A DNA stretch of 64,000 nt from Flavobacterium hiemivividum (GTDB lineage Bacteria; Bacteroidota; Bacteroidia; Flavobacteriales; Flavobacteriaceae): assembly GCF_004349145.1 (NCBI RefSeq), contig NZ_SMFO01000004.1, forward strand, positions 1 through 64,000. Reading direction: 5' to 3'. Of this stretch, positions 18,795 to 27,089 are shown in pieces. How positions within the stretch are numbered: the first letter of the stretch is position 1; the number at the start of each line of letters is the position of its first letter. A model generated the notes under the pieces. The model had not been told where the DNA came from. It made no database searches and saw nothing but the letters and a program-made list of their open reading frames with translations. The position numbers and the translations under genes are program-made.

Positions 18795-18872
18795 AAAAGG
18801 TTAGTAGATGTCTAAAGTAAAAATATATCTTTTAGTATAAAAACAAATAATAAATAGTATAAATTTGCGTTT

Positions 18873-18900
18873 GATTTGTATAATACGTTTGATACAAATC
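18873..18900. promoter_or_regulatory. Perfect inverted repeat between porU and gldJ
   Basis: GATTTGTAT (18873-18881) and ATACAAATC (18892-18900) form a perfect 9-bp inverted repeat with a 10-nt spacer, one helical turn. CGTTTGAT also occurs twice as a direct repeat within it. It sits in the divergent promoter region of porU and gldJ, about 27 nt upstream of the presumed gldJ -33 box, and could bind a dimeric regulator. Confidence 0.5.
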
Positions 18901-18927
18901 ATCTGGATAAAATTATTTCAAACGGCG

Positions 18928-18957
18928 TTGTGAGTTAATTGTTAATTATTATATTGC
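18928..18957 (+). promoter_or_regulatory. Candidate gldJ promoter
   Basis: TTG (18928-18930), a 19-nt spacer and TATATTGC (18950-18957), one or two mismatches from TAnnTTTG, about 30 nt before the gldJ ATG. Confidence 0.4.
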
Positions 18958-18986
18958 AAGACCTAAATTATTACCTTTAAAAGAGT

Positions 18987-20645
18987 ATGAAAGTAAATAA
19001 AATTACAGCCTTACGATTGATGCTGTCAATAACAATGATTATTGGTTTGGCGAGTTGTAGTAAAAAATCAAGTTCGAAAAATTCATCAAGAGCTACTGGT
19101 TGGAACGTAGATCGTAAAAAAGCTTCGGATGGTAAAAAGCAAATCGCTGGACCTGGATTAGTTTTTGTTGAAGGTGGAACTTTTACTATGGGTAAAGTAC
19201 AGGACGATGTCATGCATGATTGGAACAATACTCCAACGCAACAGCACGTGCAATCCTTTTATATGGATGAAACCGAGGTGACTAACTTTATGTATTTGGA
19301 GTATTTGGATTGGTTAAAAAGTGTGTTTCCTCCAAGTGAAGATAATTATAAGCATATCTATGAAGGTGCTTCTCCAGATACTTTAGTGTGGAGAAACAGA
19401 TTGGGTTATAATGAAACTATGACTAATAATTATTTGAGACACCCTTCTTATGCTGATTACCCTGTGGTTGGTGTAAACTGGATTCAAGCTCAAGAGTTTA
19501 GTAAATGGAGAACAAACCGAGTAAACGAAGCAATCTTAGAGAAAAACGGATATTTGAAAAAGAATGCCAAAACGGATGAGGTTGATGCTGAAAGTGTTTT
19601 CGATACAGAAACTTATATTAATTCCCCTACAAGTTCTTACGGAGGTAAGAATGAGACTGTAGTGCTTAAAAAGTCAAATGGACGACAAGCCAAAGGGGCG
19701 GAACAAAAGAATGTTTATGCGCAACGTTCTTCAGGGATTATTTTACCCGAGTATAGGCTTCCTACTGAGGCAGAATGGGAGTATGCAGCTGCAGCCGATG
19801 TGGGGCAAAGAGAATATAATATTTATAAAGGACAGAAAAAATATCCTTGGTCTGGTAGTTATACCCGTTCTGGGAAGAGACAGAACAGGGGAGATCAGTT
19901 GGCTAACTTTAAGCAGGGTAATGGAGATTACGGTGGTATAGCAGGTTGGTCTGATGATGGAGCTGATATAACGAATGCTGTTAAAAAATATCCAGCAAAT
20001 GATTTTGGCTTGTATGATATGGCTGGAAATGTGGCTGAATGGGTAGCTGATGTTTATAGACCTATTGTAGATAAGGAAGCAAATGATTTCAATTACTTTA
20101 GAGGAAACCGTTACACGAAAAATAAAATTGGTGAGGACGGTAAAGTAGAAATAGTCACTTTAGAGACGATGAAGAAAGACACCTTAAGTAATGGTAAAAT
20201 TATTGTAAGAAGTTTCCCAGGAGAAATTGCACAGGTTCCGGTTGACGAAAATGAAACTTACTTAAGACAAAATTTTGACAAGAGTAATAATATAAATTAT
20301 AGAGATGGTGATAAGCAGTCTTCTATATATTATGATTTTGGATCATCTGAAACAGATAATTTGAAAGAGGATAAAGCAATGTATAATTCACCTAAACACA
20401 ATGTGACAACAGATAGTTTAGGTTTGATGGTTAGAAAATACGATAAATCAAGTAAGAGAACTACTTTGATAAATGATGATGTACGAGTTTATAAAGGTGG
20501 TTCTTGGAGAGATAGAGCATATTGGTTAGACCCTGCTCAAAGAAGGTATTTCCCACAAGATATGGCTACTGATTACATCGGATTTAGATGCGCGATGTCA
20601 AGAGTTGGTCCAAAAGCAGAAAAGAGAAAATCTGCAAGAAATTAA
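18987..20645 (+). CDS. gldJ: Gliding motility lipoprotein GldJ
   Basis: 552-aa lipoprotein of the gliding/T9SS machinery, with a lipobox IGLASC near residue 24. The body is a formylglycine-generating-enzyme-like (sulfatase-modifying factor) fold: GGTFTMGKVQDDVMHDW, MDETEVTNFMYLEYLDW, LPTEAEWEYAAAA, NDFGLYDMAGNVAEWVADV and VYKGGSWRDRAYWLDP. GldJ is required for gliding and for stability of other Gld proteins in F. johnsoniae. It is distinguished from GldK by length and by its position next to porU. It is divergent from porU across a 192-nt regulatory region and ends at a strong terminator. Confidence 0.93.
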   Translation: MKVNKITALRLMLSITMIIGLASCSKKSSSKNSSRATGWNVDRKKASDGKKQIAGPGLVFVEGGTFTMGKVQDDVMHDWNNTPTQQHVQSFYMDETEVTNFMYLEYLDWLKSVFPPSEDNYKHIYEGASPDTLVWRNRLGYNETMTNNYLRHPSYADYPVVGVNWIQAQEFSKWRTNRVNEAILEKNGYLKKNAKTDEVDAESVFDTETYINSPTSSYGGKNETVVLKKSNGRQAKGAEQKNVYAQRSSGIILPEYRLPTEAEWEYAAAADVGQREYNIYKGQKKYPWSGSYTRSGKRQNRGDQLANFKQGNGDYGGIAGWSDDGADITNAVKKYPANDFGLYDMAGNVAEWVADVYRPIVDKEANDFNYFRGNRYTKNKIGEDGKVEIVTLETMKKDTLSNGKIIVRSFPGEIAQVPVDENETYLRQNFDKSNNINYRDGDKQSSIYYDFGSSETDNLKEDKAMYNSPKHNVTTDSLGLMVRKYDKSSKRTTLINDDVRVYKGGSWRDRAYWLDPAQRRYFPQDMATDYIGFRCAMSRVGPKAEKRKSARN

Positions 20646-20669
20646 TTTAAATAAAATATAAAATAATAA

Positions 20670-20699
20670 TAAAAGCCCTTTCATTAGGGCTTTTTTTTT
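20670..20699 (+). terminator. Terminator after gldJ
   Basis: Stem AAAGCCCT (20672-20679) / AGGGCTTT (20686-20693) with a short loop and a T9 run, about 25 nt after the gldJ stop and 14 nt before murF. murF therefore needs its own promoter or read-through. Confidence 0.9.
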
Positions 20700-20712
20700 A
20701 ATCGTTTTTAAA

Positions 20713-21996
20713 ATGGATATAGCTAAAATTCATAGTTTATTTTTGAATTGTAAATCAGTTTCAATAGACACTCGTAAAATAAAGTCAAATTCATTATTTG
20801 TTGCCATAAAAGGAGATCGATTTGATGCCAATACATTTGCTGTTGAAGCTTTGGCAAAGGGTGCGTCTTACGTGATAATTGATAATGAAAGTTATTATAT
20901 TGATGAAAGAACTATTCTGGTAAAAGATAGCTTGGTTACTTTGCAAGAATTAGCAAAATTCCATAGGACGTATCTAAATCTGCCTATTATAGCACTTACG
21001 GGAAGTAACGGGAAAACAACTACTAAAGAGTTAATTCAGGTCGTTTTGGCCAAAAAATATAGAACAAAAGCGACTGTTGGCAACCTTAACAATCATATTG
21101 GGGTTCCTTTGACTTTGTTGTCTTTTAATAAAGAAACGGAAATAGGTATTGTCGAAATGGGAGCTAATCATAAAAAGGAAATTGAATTTCTTTGTGAAAT
21201 TGCAAAACCTGATTATGGATATATTACGAATTTTGGTAAAGCACATTTAGAAGGATTTGGAGGTGTTGCAGGTGTTATAGAGGGTAAAAGCGAAATGTAC
21301 AAGTATTTATCACAAAATGATAAGTTAGCCTTTGTAAACTTAGAAGATCCAATTCAAGTGGAGAGGACTAAAGGTCTAAAAATATTTTCTTTTGGTGTAA
21401 ATAGGATTAATACGGATGTATGTATTACATCTATTAAGGCGAATCCTTTTGTGGTTATTTGTTATTCAGACGTTGTGATTTCTTCTCATTTAATAGGGCT
21501 TTACAACGCCAATAATCTAAATGCGGCAATCTCGATAGGAAAGTTCTTTGAAGTAGGTGATTTATCTATAGAAGCAGCTTTAGAGAGTTATATTCCTGAG
21601 AATAACAGATCGCAAATGTTGACGAAAGGAACAAATCAGATTATCCTTGATGCTTACAACGCTAATCCCAGTAGTATGGCTGTAGCAATTGAAAACTTCC
21701 TTCAGCTAGATAGTCTAAATAAAATAATGATCTTGGGTGATATGTTTGAATTAGGTGCCGAAAGTAAGAAAGAACATCAGGAAATTGTTGCTTCGCTTTT
21801 GAAAGAAAAAGAACTACAATGCTATTTTGTAGGTGAGGCGTTTTATTTAAGTAGAGTTGATAATCCTCAGTTTAAATTTTATGAATCATTTGACTCTTTC
21901 TCTACTTCGTTAAAGGATGTTGGTATTGAAAACTATACTATTCTTATAAAAGGTTCCCGTGGAATGGCTTTAGAACGAACATTGGATTTTTTATAG
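20713..21996 (+). CDS. murF: UDP-MurNAc-tripeptide--D-alanyl-D-alanine ligase MurF
   Basis: 427-aa cytoplasmic Mur ligase that adds D-Ala-D-Ala to the UDP-MurNAc tripeptide, the last soluble step of peptidoglycan precursor synthesis. The N-terminal UDP-binding domain has SIDTRKIKSNSLFVAIKGDR. The ATP loop is ALTGSNGKTTTKELI near residue 95. The central domain has GNLNNHIGVPLTL and EMGANHKKEIEFL, typical of MurF. The C-terminal domain has ILDAYNANPSSM and ILGDMFELG. The length is usual. It follows the gldJ terminator; the other mur genes are not in the window except mpl and the recycling gene anmK. Confidence 0.96.
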   Translation: MDIAKIHSLFLNCKSVSIDTRKIKSNSLFVAIKGDRFDANTFAVEALAKGASYVIIDNESYYIDERTILVKDSLVTLQELAKFHRTYLNLPIIALTGSNGKTTTKELIQVVLAKKYRTKATVGNLNNHIGVPLTLLSFNKETEIGIVEMGANHKKEIEFLCEIAKPDYGYITNFGKAHLEGFGGVAGVIEGKSEMYKYLSQNDKLAFVNLEDPIQVERTKGLKIFSFGVNRINTDVCITSIKANPFVVICYSDVVISSHLIGLYNANNLNAAISIGKFFEVGDLSIEAALESYIPENNRSQMLTKGTNQIILDAYNANPSSMAVAIENFLQLDSLNKIMILGDMFELGAESKKEHQEIVASLLKEKELQCYFVGEAFYLSRVDNPQFKFYESFDSFSTSLKDVGIENYTILIKGSRGMALERTLDFL

Positions 21997-22015
21997 TTTA
22001 GTGAATGTTATAAAA

Positions 22016-22060
22016 CAAAAATACATCATCCAGATTAGATCAGATGGTGTATTTTTTATG
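22016..22060 (+). terminator. Terminator after murF
   Basis: Stem ATACATCAT (22021-22029) / ATGGTGTAT (22044-22052) with one G-T pair, followed by a T run, 20 nt after the murF stop. Confidence 0.75.
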
Positions 22061-22071
22061 GTTATAAAAAA

Positions 22072-22343
22072 AACTCCTTAATTTCTTAAGGAGTTTTGTG
22101 GGCTGTCAGGGACAGCAACCGAACACTTGATACCAATTTTGACGTTTTTCAAAAACCTAAAATAGTATAAATCTGAAAACAAAAACGCCATTATCTTCCA
22201 ATGGCGTTGTTTGTCTTTCTGTGGGCTATCAGGGGTTACAATCGAACACCTTATACCTATTTTAACCTTTTTTGAAATATTAAAATAATATAAATTCAAA
22301 GGCAAATAATGCTATTTGATGGGCAACGACATTATTTTTCTTT
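22072..22343. repeat. Tandem 123-bp units with hairpins and tRNA-3'-end-like starts
   Basis: Two imperfect direct repeats begin at 22098 and 22221, with GTGGGCTGTCAGG and GTGGGCTATCAGG. Similarity continues through CGAACAC, TATACC/GATACC and AAAATAGTATAAAT-like blocks. Each unit start is preceded by a hairpin: AACTCCTTAA / TTAAGGAGTT (22072-22095) before the first and AACGCCATT / AATGGCGTT (22184-22208) before the second. A third hairpin, AAATAATG / CATTATTT (22304-22337), closes the second unit. The unit start resembles the complement of a tRNA 3' end, as in the tRNA-Val at 24420. A 75-codon frame across it is probably not a gene. This fills the gene-free stretch between murF and the LuxR-type gene. 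Confidence 0.55.
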
Positions 22344-22378
22344 GTTCGATACTTAGTTATAATTATCTTTCACTAAAA

Positions 22379-23149
22379 TCATTTTAACAAATGCAGCGCA
22401 TTTGCAGTTCTTACAGCCTCTATCGAATTACTAACATTTAATTTTTCTAAAATATTTTGCCTGTGCCTATTTACAGTATTGATACTGATAGTCAATTTAT
22501 TTGCAATTTCTTTACTGATTATTCCTTTACTGATTAATACTAAAATTTCTTTTTCCCTCACTGACAACAACCCGATACAATTATCGTATGTTTCAACATG
22601 AAAAAAAGCACCCGTTTTTGTATTTATTATTTTTCCGTCGATTCCGCTAAAAGATTCTGGCATCTCGTAGGAATAGTTGTAAAGACAAACAGCAAGCCAC
22701 AAGCCTCCTTTAGAACTGTTCTTTAGATAGAAATTACGATGCATAATATGCTGATATTCCTTATTACTATTTATAGCTCTAATTTTACAATTGGTTGTAT
22801 AGTTCAAGCGTTCTTCCGGCGCTAAAGCCTTTAAAAAATTAAAAAAATCTAATTCTAAAAGATGCCTTTCGAAAAGATCATCCGGGTGAATTCTTTGGTA
22901 AATATCATCTTCCCAAATTGAATCAATGGTAAAATATTCAGAAGAATCCATCTCAAGAAAATTTCGAAAATTTCCTGATAAAATATAACTCTTTTTTTCT
23001 GCAAGGTCTGATATTACTGCTACAGAATGTTCTATTTGCACATATCCCTTCATCATTTCTATAACTTCGTCAATAGATTCTCTGCGTTTGTCTACGCTAT
23101 CAATTGATTCTGAAGAAAATTTATTTTCCATGTTTGTAATAACACTCAT
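22379..23149 (-). CDS. LuxR-type transcriptional regulator with PAS-like N terminus
   Basis: 256-aa predicted DNA-binding regulator. The C-terminal ~60 residues are a LuxR/GerE helix-turn-helix (LSVREKEILVLISKGIISKE followed by IANKLTISINTVNRHRQNI). The N-terminal ~190 residues resemble the PAS-like sensor region seen in Flavobacterium LuxR proteins (FRNFLEMDSSEYFTIDSIW, RIHPDDLFERHL). No receiver aspartate pattern is evident, so it is not an obvious response regulator. It is divergent from the DUF1349 gene; a TAACTTTG box at 23191-23198 (minus strand) is a likely promoter. Control of its divergent neighbour is a plausible guess only. Confidence 0.85.
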   Translation of the reverse strand: MSVITNMENKFSSESIDSVDKRRESIDEVIEMMKGYVQIEHSVAVISDLAEKKSYILSGNFRNFLEMDSSEYFTIDSIWEDDIYQRIHPDDLFERHLLELDFFNFLKALAPEERLNYTTNCKIRAINSNKEYQHIMHRNFYLKNSSKGGLWLAVCLYNYSYEMPESFSGIDGKIINTKTGAFFHVETYDNCIGLLSVREKEILVLISKGIISKEIANKLTISINTVNRHRQNILEKLNVSNSIEAVRTANALHLLK

Positions 23150-23297
23150 GCGAGATTGTATTTTTTGTTTTTAAAAAACAATTAAGATTACAAAGTTAAT
23201 AAATATGAGTATCTTGACAGTAAAATGGTTATAAATAACTATTGTCACATAAATTAAGATTTTTAAACTTTGTAGGCTAATAAAAAATTAAAAAATA

Positions 23298-23948
23298 ATG
23301 AAGAGAATCTATTTAATATTAATCGTTTTAAGTATGACCGCTATAAAAACTAATGCCCAAAAATTGAATTCAATGAACTGGTTAAACGAACCGGAAAATT
23401 GGGAAATAAAAGACAATAAGCTTACAATGCAGGTGACACCTCAATCTGACTACTGGACAAAAAGCCACTATGGTTTTACAGTACATGATGGCCCATTTCT
23501 TTACACCGAACGAAGTGGCGAATTTGAGGTAGTGCTTAAAATGAGCGGCGCTTACAAAACCAGATTTGACCAAGTGTGTCTAATGCTGCGAATAGATGAA
23601 AAGAATTATATCAAAACCGGTGTTGAATATGTTGATGGAATCTATAACATAAGTACGGTGCACACCATTGATAAAAGTTCCTGGAGTGTTTTAGGTTTAA
23701 AAGAACAGCCAAAAAATGTTTGGATGAAAGCCGTAAGAAGATTAGATGCAGTTGAAATTTTCTACTCTACAGATGGAAAGAATTTTACGATGACCAACAC
23801 GGTCTATTTTCCAGAATTTAAAACGGTTCAAGTTGGCATGATGGCTGCAAGCCCAGACGGAAAAGGTTTTACTGCAGCATTTGAAGATTTCAAAATTACA
23901 CACCTGCCCGACCAAAGACGACTAGAATGGTTGAAGAACAATCAATAA
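23298..23948 (+). CDS. Secreted DUF1349 domain protein
   Basis: 216-aa protein with an N-terminal signal peptide (cleavage near NAQKL). The rest matches the DUF1349 (YesU-like, concanavalin-like beta-sandwich) pattern: WLNEPENWEIKDNKLTMQV, QSDYWTKSHYGF, QVCLMLRIDEKNYIKTGVEY, FYSTDGKNFTM and QVGMMAASPDGKGF. Such proteins may bind or act on carbohydrate, but no function is established here. It is divergent from the LuxR-type regulator, with a 148-nt shared promoter region, and ends at a terminator. Confidence 0.85.
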   Translation: MKRIYLILIVLSMTAIKTNAQKLNSMNWLNEPENWEIKDNKLTMQVTPQSDYWTKSHYGFTVHDGPFLYTERSGEFEVVLKMSGAYKTRFDQVCLMLRIDEKNYIKTGVEYVDGIYNISTVHTIDKSSWSVLGLKEQPKNVWMKAVRRLDAVEIFYSTDGKNFTMTNTVYFPEFKTVQVGMMAASPDGKGFTAAFEDFKITHLPDQRRLEWLKNNQ

Positions 23949-23981
23949 ATCTATTAATAAGGTCTTTAATTTAAAATGAAG

Positions 23982-24018
23982 AAAACTGCTGAGCAAAATT
24001 ATTTCAGCAGTTTTTTTA
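23982..24018 (+). terminator. Terminator after the DUF1349 gene
   Basis: Stem AACTGCTGA (23984-23992) / TCAGCAGTT (24004-24012) followed by T7. Confidence 0.85.
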
Positions 24019-24031
24019 TTGATAATAGTCA

Positions 24032-24265
24032 TTGGTTTGCAAAATTAGCCAAATGGCATCAAAAATTAGATTAATCTGGTATAAGTCTTTCGGTACAATC
24101 TCTGGTACAATTAGCAATGATTATCAAACCATATTGAACTATTTTGATAATAGAAGTGCCAATGCCTCTGCAGAATCTTTCAATGCAAAAATAAAAGCAT
24201 TTAGAACTCAGTTTAGAGGAGTGAGAAAGATAGAATTTTTCCTTTTTAGACGCACTACTTTTTAG
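24032..24265 (+). pseudogene. C-terminal relic of an ISL3-type (ISAon1-like) transposase
   Basis: A 77-codon frame whose second half (NYFDNRSANASAESFNAKIK, then AFRTQFRGVRKIEFFLFRR) is the C terminus of a DDE transposase of the ISL3 type common in Flavobacteria. The catalytic core and N terminus are missing, so it cannot be active. The apparent start is arbitrary. The matching element end follows at 24267-24303. Loss of the rest was presumably by deletion, since no other transposase fragment lies nearby. Confidence 0.8.
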
Positions 24266-24303
24266 GCCTAATTTTTACTGCTCCACAGGTTTTCGTTATT
24301 ATC
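24032..24303 (+). mobile_element. Degenerate insertion-sequence remnant (3' end only)
   Basis: The transposase tail (24032-24265) plus the element's terminal sequence (24267-24303), which also occurs in inverted orientation at 241-277. The left end and flanking target duplication were not found. From 24304 to 24380 there is no recognisable gene; a short open frame there is not convincing. Confidence 0.65.
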
Positions 24304-24381
24304 CACTGGATTTCGAACCAAAAGAGTCAATGAAGCAGTGCAGCTAATCTACTTGATTAACAAGCAATTAGGGTCAAATAA

Positions 24382-24419
24382 AAAAGAGACAAACCAGAAT
24401 ATTTCTGTTTTGTCTCTTA
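24382..24419 (-). terminator. Terminator of tRNA-Val
   Basis: 10-bp stem AAGAGACAAA (24384-24393) / TTTGTCTCTT (24409-24418), with an inner CAGAA / TTCTG extension and T6 on the minus strand. It abuts the tRNA 3' end. Confidence 0.88.
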
Positions 24420-24497
24420 TGGTGGGCGATGAGGGGTTCGAACCCCCGACCCCCTCGGTGTAAACGAGGTGCTCTGAACCAGCTGAGCTAATCGCCC
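24420..24497 (-). tRNA. tRNA-Val (anticodon TAC)
   Basis: Cloverleaf read on the minus strand. The acceptor GGGCGAT pairs with ATCGCCC, the D arm has AGCTCAGCTGG, the anticodon stem CCTCG/CGAGG encloses loop TTTACAC (anticodon TAC) and the T arm has GGTTCGAACCC. The discriminator A and an encoded CCA follow. It reads GUA and related valine codons. Confidence 0.96.
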
Positions 24498-24584
24498 TCA
24501 GTGCAATTCGATAATTTTCATTTCCTTATTGCGAGTGCAAATATAAGGCTGTTTTTTGAATACGCAAGCAAAAAAGAGAAAAAA

Positions 24585-25805
24585 TTATAAAATTTCTGCA
24601 ACCACAAATGTACTTCCGCCAATGTATATAAAGTCAGTGTCTTCGGCTGCTTCCAGTGCTTTTTCGTAAGCTGTTGTAATTGAATTAAATACTGTTCCTG
24701 TTAAACCGTGTTCACTTGCTTTAGTTGCTAAAATTGTTGCGTCTAAACCGCGTGGATTATTTGGCTTTGAGAAATAGTAAATTGCATTTTGCGGGAAAAG
24801 TGGCAGGATTTGATCTAAGTCTTTGTCATTAACCACTCCTAAAACAATATGTAGTTTTTTAAATGTCTCTTTTTGAATTTGATTCAAGACAATCTCCAGT
24901 CCGTTTTTATTGTGCGCAGTGTCGCAAATTACTTTTGGATTATCACCTAGTTGCTGCCATCTTCCTTGAAGTCCGGTATTTTTTACCACATTTTGAAGGC
25001 CGATTCTTATTATCTCTTCGGTAATTTTAAATTCTGCTTGTGAGTTTAGAATCTCGATCGTCTGTAAAACGGCTTTTTTATTGTGTACTTGGTAGTCACC
25101 TATTAAATCTGAAGGGTGATTTTCTGAAATTAAGTCGGAAGCGAAATAGATTTCTGAGTTGTTTTCTTTGGCTGTAGCCCAAAAAACAGCTTTCGTTTCT
25201 GGAGTATATTCTCCAATGACGACAGGAATATGTGGTTTGATTATACCGGCTTTCTCGCCAGCGATAGCTTCGATAGTGTTTCCGAGAAACTGAGTGTGAT
25301 CTAAGCCAATATTTGTAATTACTGATACTAGCGGAGTGATGATATTTGTTGCGTCTAAGCGACCGCCCATACCAACTTCGATAATAGCGATATCTACTTT
25401 TTCTTTGGCAAAGTAATCGAAGGCCATACCTACGCTCATTTCGAAAAAACTGATGTCATTCGATTCAAAAAATGGTTTGTTTTCATTGATAAAAGCACAT
25501 ACAAATTCTTCTGTGATATCAATACCATTTATTTTAATGCGTTCTCTGAAATCTTTTAGATGCGGAGAAGTGTATAAGCCTACTTTGTATCCAGCCGCTT
25601 GAATTATTGAGGCTAACATGTGGGATGTAGATCCTTTGCCGTTAGTTCCGGCAACATGAAGGCAACGTACCTTTTTATGTGGATTGTCAAGATGATTAGT
25701 CAGCAAGTGCGTGTTTGTCAAGTCTTTTTTATAGGCAGAGGCGCCCTGAAGCTGATACATAGGGAGTTGGTTAAACATCCAATCCGTAGTTTCTTGATAA
25801 TTCAT
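24585..25805 (-). CDS. folC: Bifunctional folylpolyglutamate/dihydrofolate synthase
   Basis: 406-aa Mur-ligase-family enzyme that makes dihydrofolate and adds glutamates to folates. The ATP loop is HVAGTNGKGSTSHML near residue 50. The family motif YTSPHLKDFRERI follows, then IIEVGMGGRLDATNI and SVITNIGLDHTQFLG. The C-terminal ligase domain has ICDTAHNKNGLE. The length is typical. It is the last gene of an apparent exbB-exbD-tonB-folC operon on the minus strand, 57 nt after tonB. No terminator is seen between it and tRNA-Val. Confidence 0.95.
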   Translation of the reverse strand: MNYQETTDWMFNQLPMYQLQGASAYKKDLTNTHLLTNHLDNPHKKVRCLHVAGTNGKGSTSHMLASIIQAAGYKVGLYTSPHLKDFRERIKINGIDITEEFVCAFINENKPFFESNDISFFEMSVGMAFDYFAKEKVDIAIIEVGMGGRLDATNIITPLVSVITNIGLDHTQFLGNTIEAIAGEKAGIIKPHIPVVIGEYTPETKAVFWATAKENNSEIYFASDLISENHPSDLIGDYQVHNKKAVLQTIEILNSQAEFKITEEIIRIGLQNVVKNTGLQGRWQQLGDNPKVICDTAHNKNGLEIVLNQIQKETFKKLHIVLGVVNDKDLDQILPLFPQNAIYYFSKPNNPRGLDATILATKASEHGLTGTVFNSITTAYEKALEAAEDTDFIYIGGSTFVVAEIL

Positions 25806-25862
25806 TTTGTTTGTAGTGTATATTGTTTTTCGTACTTAAGGGTAGCAAGTTGCGAAATGAAA

Positions 25863-26660
25863 TTATTCTCCTAATTTGAAATTTACGGTAATAAAACCAA
25901 TTTGCGTTTCCGGTGCATTTGAGTCTGGTTGCCATCTGTATTTTCTGGCTGTTGCTAATGCAGGTTCGACTAGGCAAGGGTTTGTGTTTGTTGTTCCTTT
26001 AGTGTATTTGGCCGCAATAACATTCCCGCTTCTGTTTACTGTTATTTGTACAACGACAGTACCAAATTCATTGCATTTCTGCACTTCTTTCCCTCTTGAG
26101 GCGATGCTTCGTCCGTTTAAACCCCATCCGCTTCCATTACCAGTGCCGCTTCCGGATCCATAGTAACTGTTTGCATAAGGATCGCCATTTAAACTACCTT
26201 TATCGCCAGCAACTTTATCATTTCCTTCTCCGCCTTTAGCTTTGCCGTCAGACTTTGGCCCGTTTAAAATGCTTGAAAGTGCATCAGATGTGCTTTTTGA
26301 AGGTGTCGGATTTTCTTTCGGTTTTGGTTTGACCTCTTCTTTTGCTATTTGCTTAGAAGGTTGGATTTTTTTTGTTTGCTTCATCACAACTGCTTCTTCA
26401 ATATCTTGTGAGAGAATATCTTCATCGCTCGATGCTGCTTGTTTTGCCGCTGTAGCTTTTGGTGCAGATTGGATTGGTTCTGTGGGTTGAACGGTTCCAG
26501 ATCCAAATTCGGTTGTTCCAAAGTTGATGGCAATCCCGTTTTCAGGAGGTGGGTCCAGTGAAGTCAATCCTAAATAAAAGAACAATACTAAGAGAATCAC
26601 AAAAATAATTGATGTGATTGCAAATGATTTTTGTTCTTCTTTTGTTTCTAAATATTTCAT
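25863..26660 (-). CDS. tonB: Energy transducer TonB
   Basis: 265-aa periplasm-spanning protein linking the ExbB/ExbD proton channel to outer-membrane receptors. It has an N-terminal transmembrane helix (about 12-34, SIIFVILLVLFFYLGL), a Lys/Pro-rich linker (KEEVKPKPKENPTPSK), a Gly/Ser-rich segment and a C-terminal TonB domain (about 190-265, with VQITVNRSGNVIAAKYTKGT and a final beta strand). It lies 34 nt after exbD. The short TonB domain ends without a long tail. In Bacteroidetes such TonB proteins serve SusC-type receptors. Confidence 0.9.
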   Translation of the reverse strand: MKYLETKEEQKSFAITSIIFVILLVLFFYLGLTSLDPPPENGIAINFGTTEFGSGTVQPTEPIQSAPKATAAKQAASSDEDILSQDIEEAVVMKQTKKIQPSKQIAKEEVKPKPKENPTPSKSTSDALSSILNGPKSDGKAKGGEGNDKVAGDKGSLNGDPYANSYYGSGSGTGNGSGWGLNGRSIASRGKEVQKCNEFGTVVVQITVNRSGNVIAAKYTKGTTNTNPCLVEPALATARKYRWQPDSNAPETQIGFITVNFKLGE

Positions 26661-26694
26661 GTAGAATAAATCTTTTATTGAAGGCTAGCTACCG

Positions 26695-27087
26695 TTATTT
26701 AGGTCTTACTGCTAAAACAACTTTGATTTGGTTTCGGTTTGCAATATCCAAAACATTCACTGCTTTTTCAATCGGCACTCCTTCTTCAGCTCTTAAAATG
26801 ATTGCTCTATCCTTATCTGCAGTAAACAGTGATAATAATTTTGCCTCTAATTCGGTTTCTGAAACGGGTTCTTTGTCAATAAAAAACTCTAGTTTCTTAT
26901 TGATACTCACCGCGATATTTTTATTACTGTCGGTTTTTCCTTTTGCTTTTGGAAGCACCAAGTCTAAAGCGTTGGTGGTTACCATGGTTGATGTTAGCAT
27001 AAAGAATATCAGCAATAGAAAAACAATATCAGTCATAGATGACATATTGAATTCAGCACTAACTTTATTTCTTCCTCTTAAATTCAT
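26695..27087 (-). CDS. exbD: Biopolymer transporter ExbD/TolR
   Basis: 130-aa inner-membrane protein of the ExbD/TolR family. It has a short cytoplasmic N terminus, one transmembrane helix with the proton-conducting Asp region (SSMTDIVFLLLIFFMLTST) and a periplasmic domain. It lies 2 nt after exbB, so the two are translationally coupled. Assignment to the TonB rather than the Tol system rests on the tonB gene that follows. Confidence 0.92.
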   Translation of the reverse strand: MNLRGRNKVSAEFNMSSMTDIVFLLLIFFMLTSTMVTTNALDLVLPKAKGKTDSNKNIAVSINKKLEFFIDKEPVSETELEAKLLSLFTADKDRAIILRAEEGVPIEKAVNVLDIANRNQIKVVLAVRPK

Positions 27088-27089
27088 AA

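Noticed and set aside
22078-22305. A 75-codon minus-strand frame with a duplicated peptide motif (PDSPQ)
   Set aside because: It is produced by the 123-bp direct repeats and their hairpins. The frame runs through terminator-like stems and has no protein character outside the repeat.
24304-24419. A short open frame running from the transposase relic toward the tRNA, including a protein-like VNEAVQLIYLINKQL
   Set aside because: It has no start codon and runs into the terminator and the tRNA gene, where the translation is a known artefact of tRNA-Val sequence.
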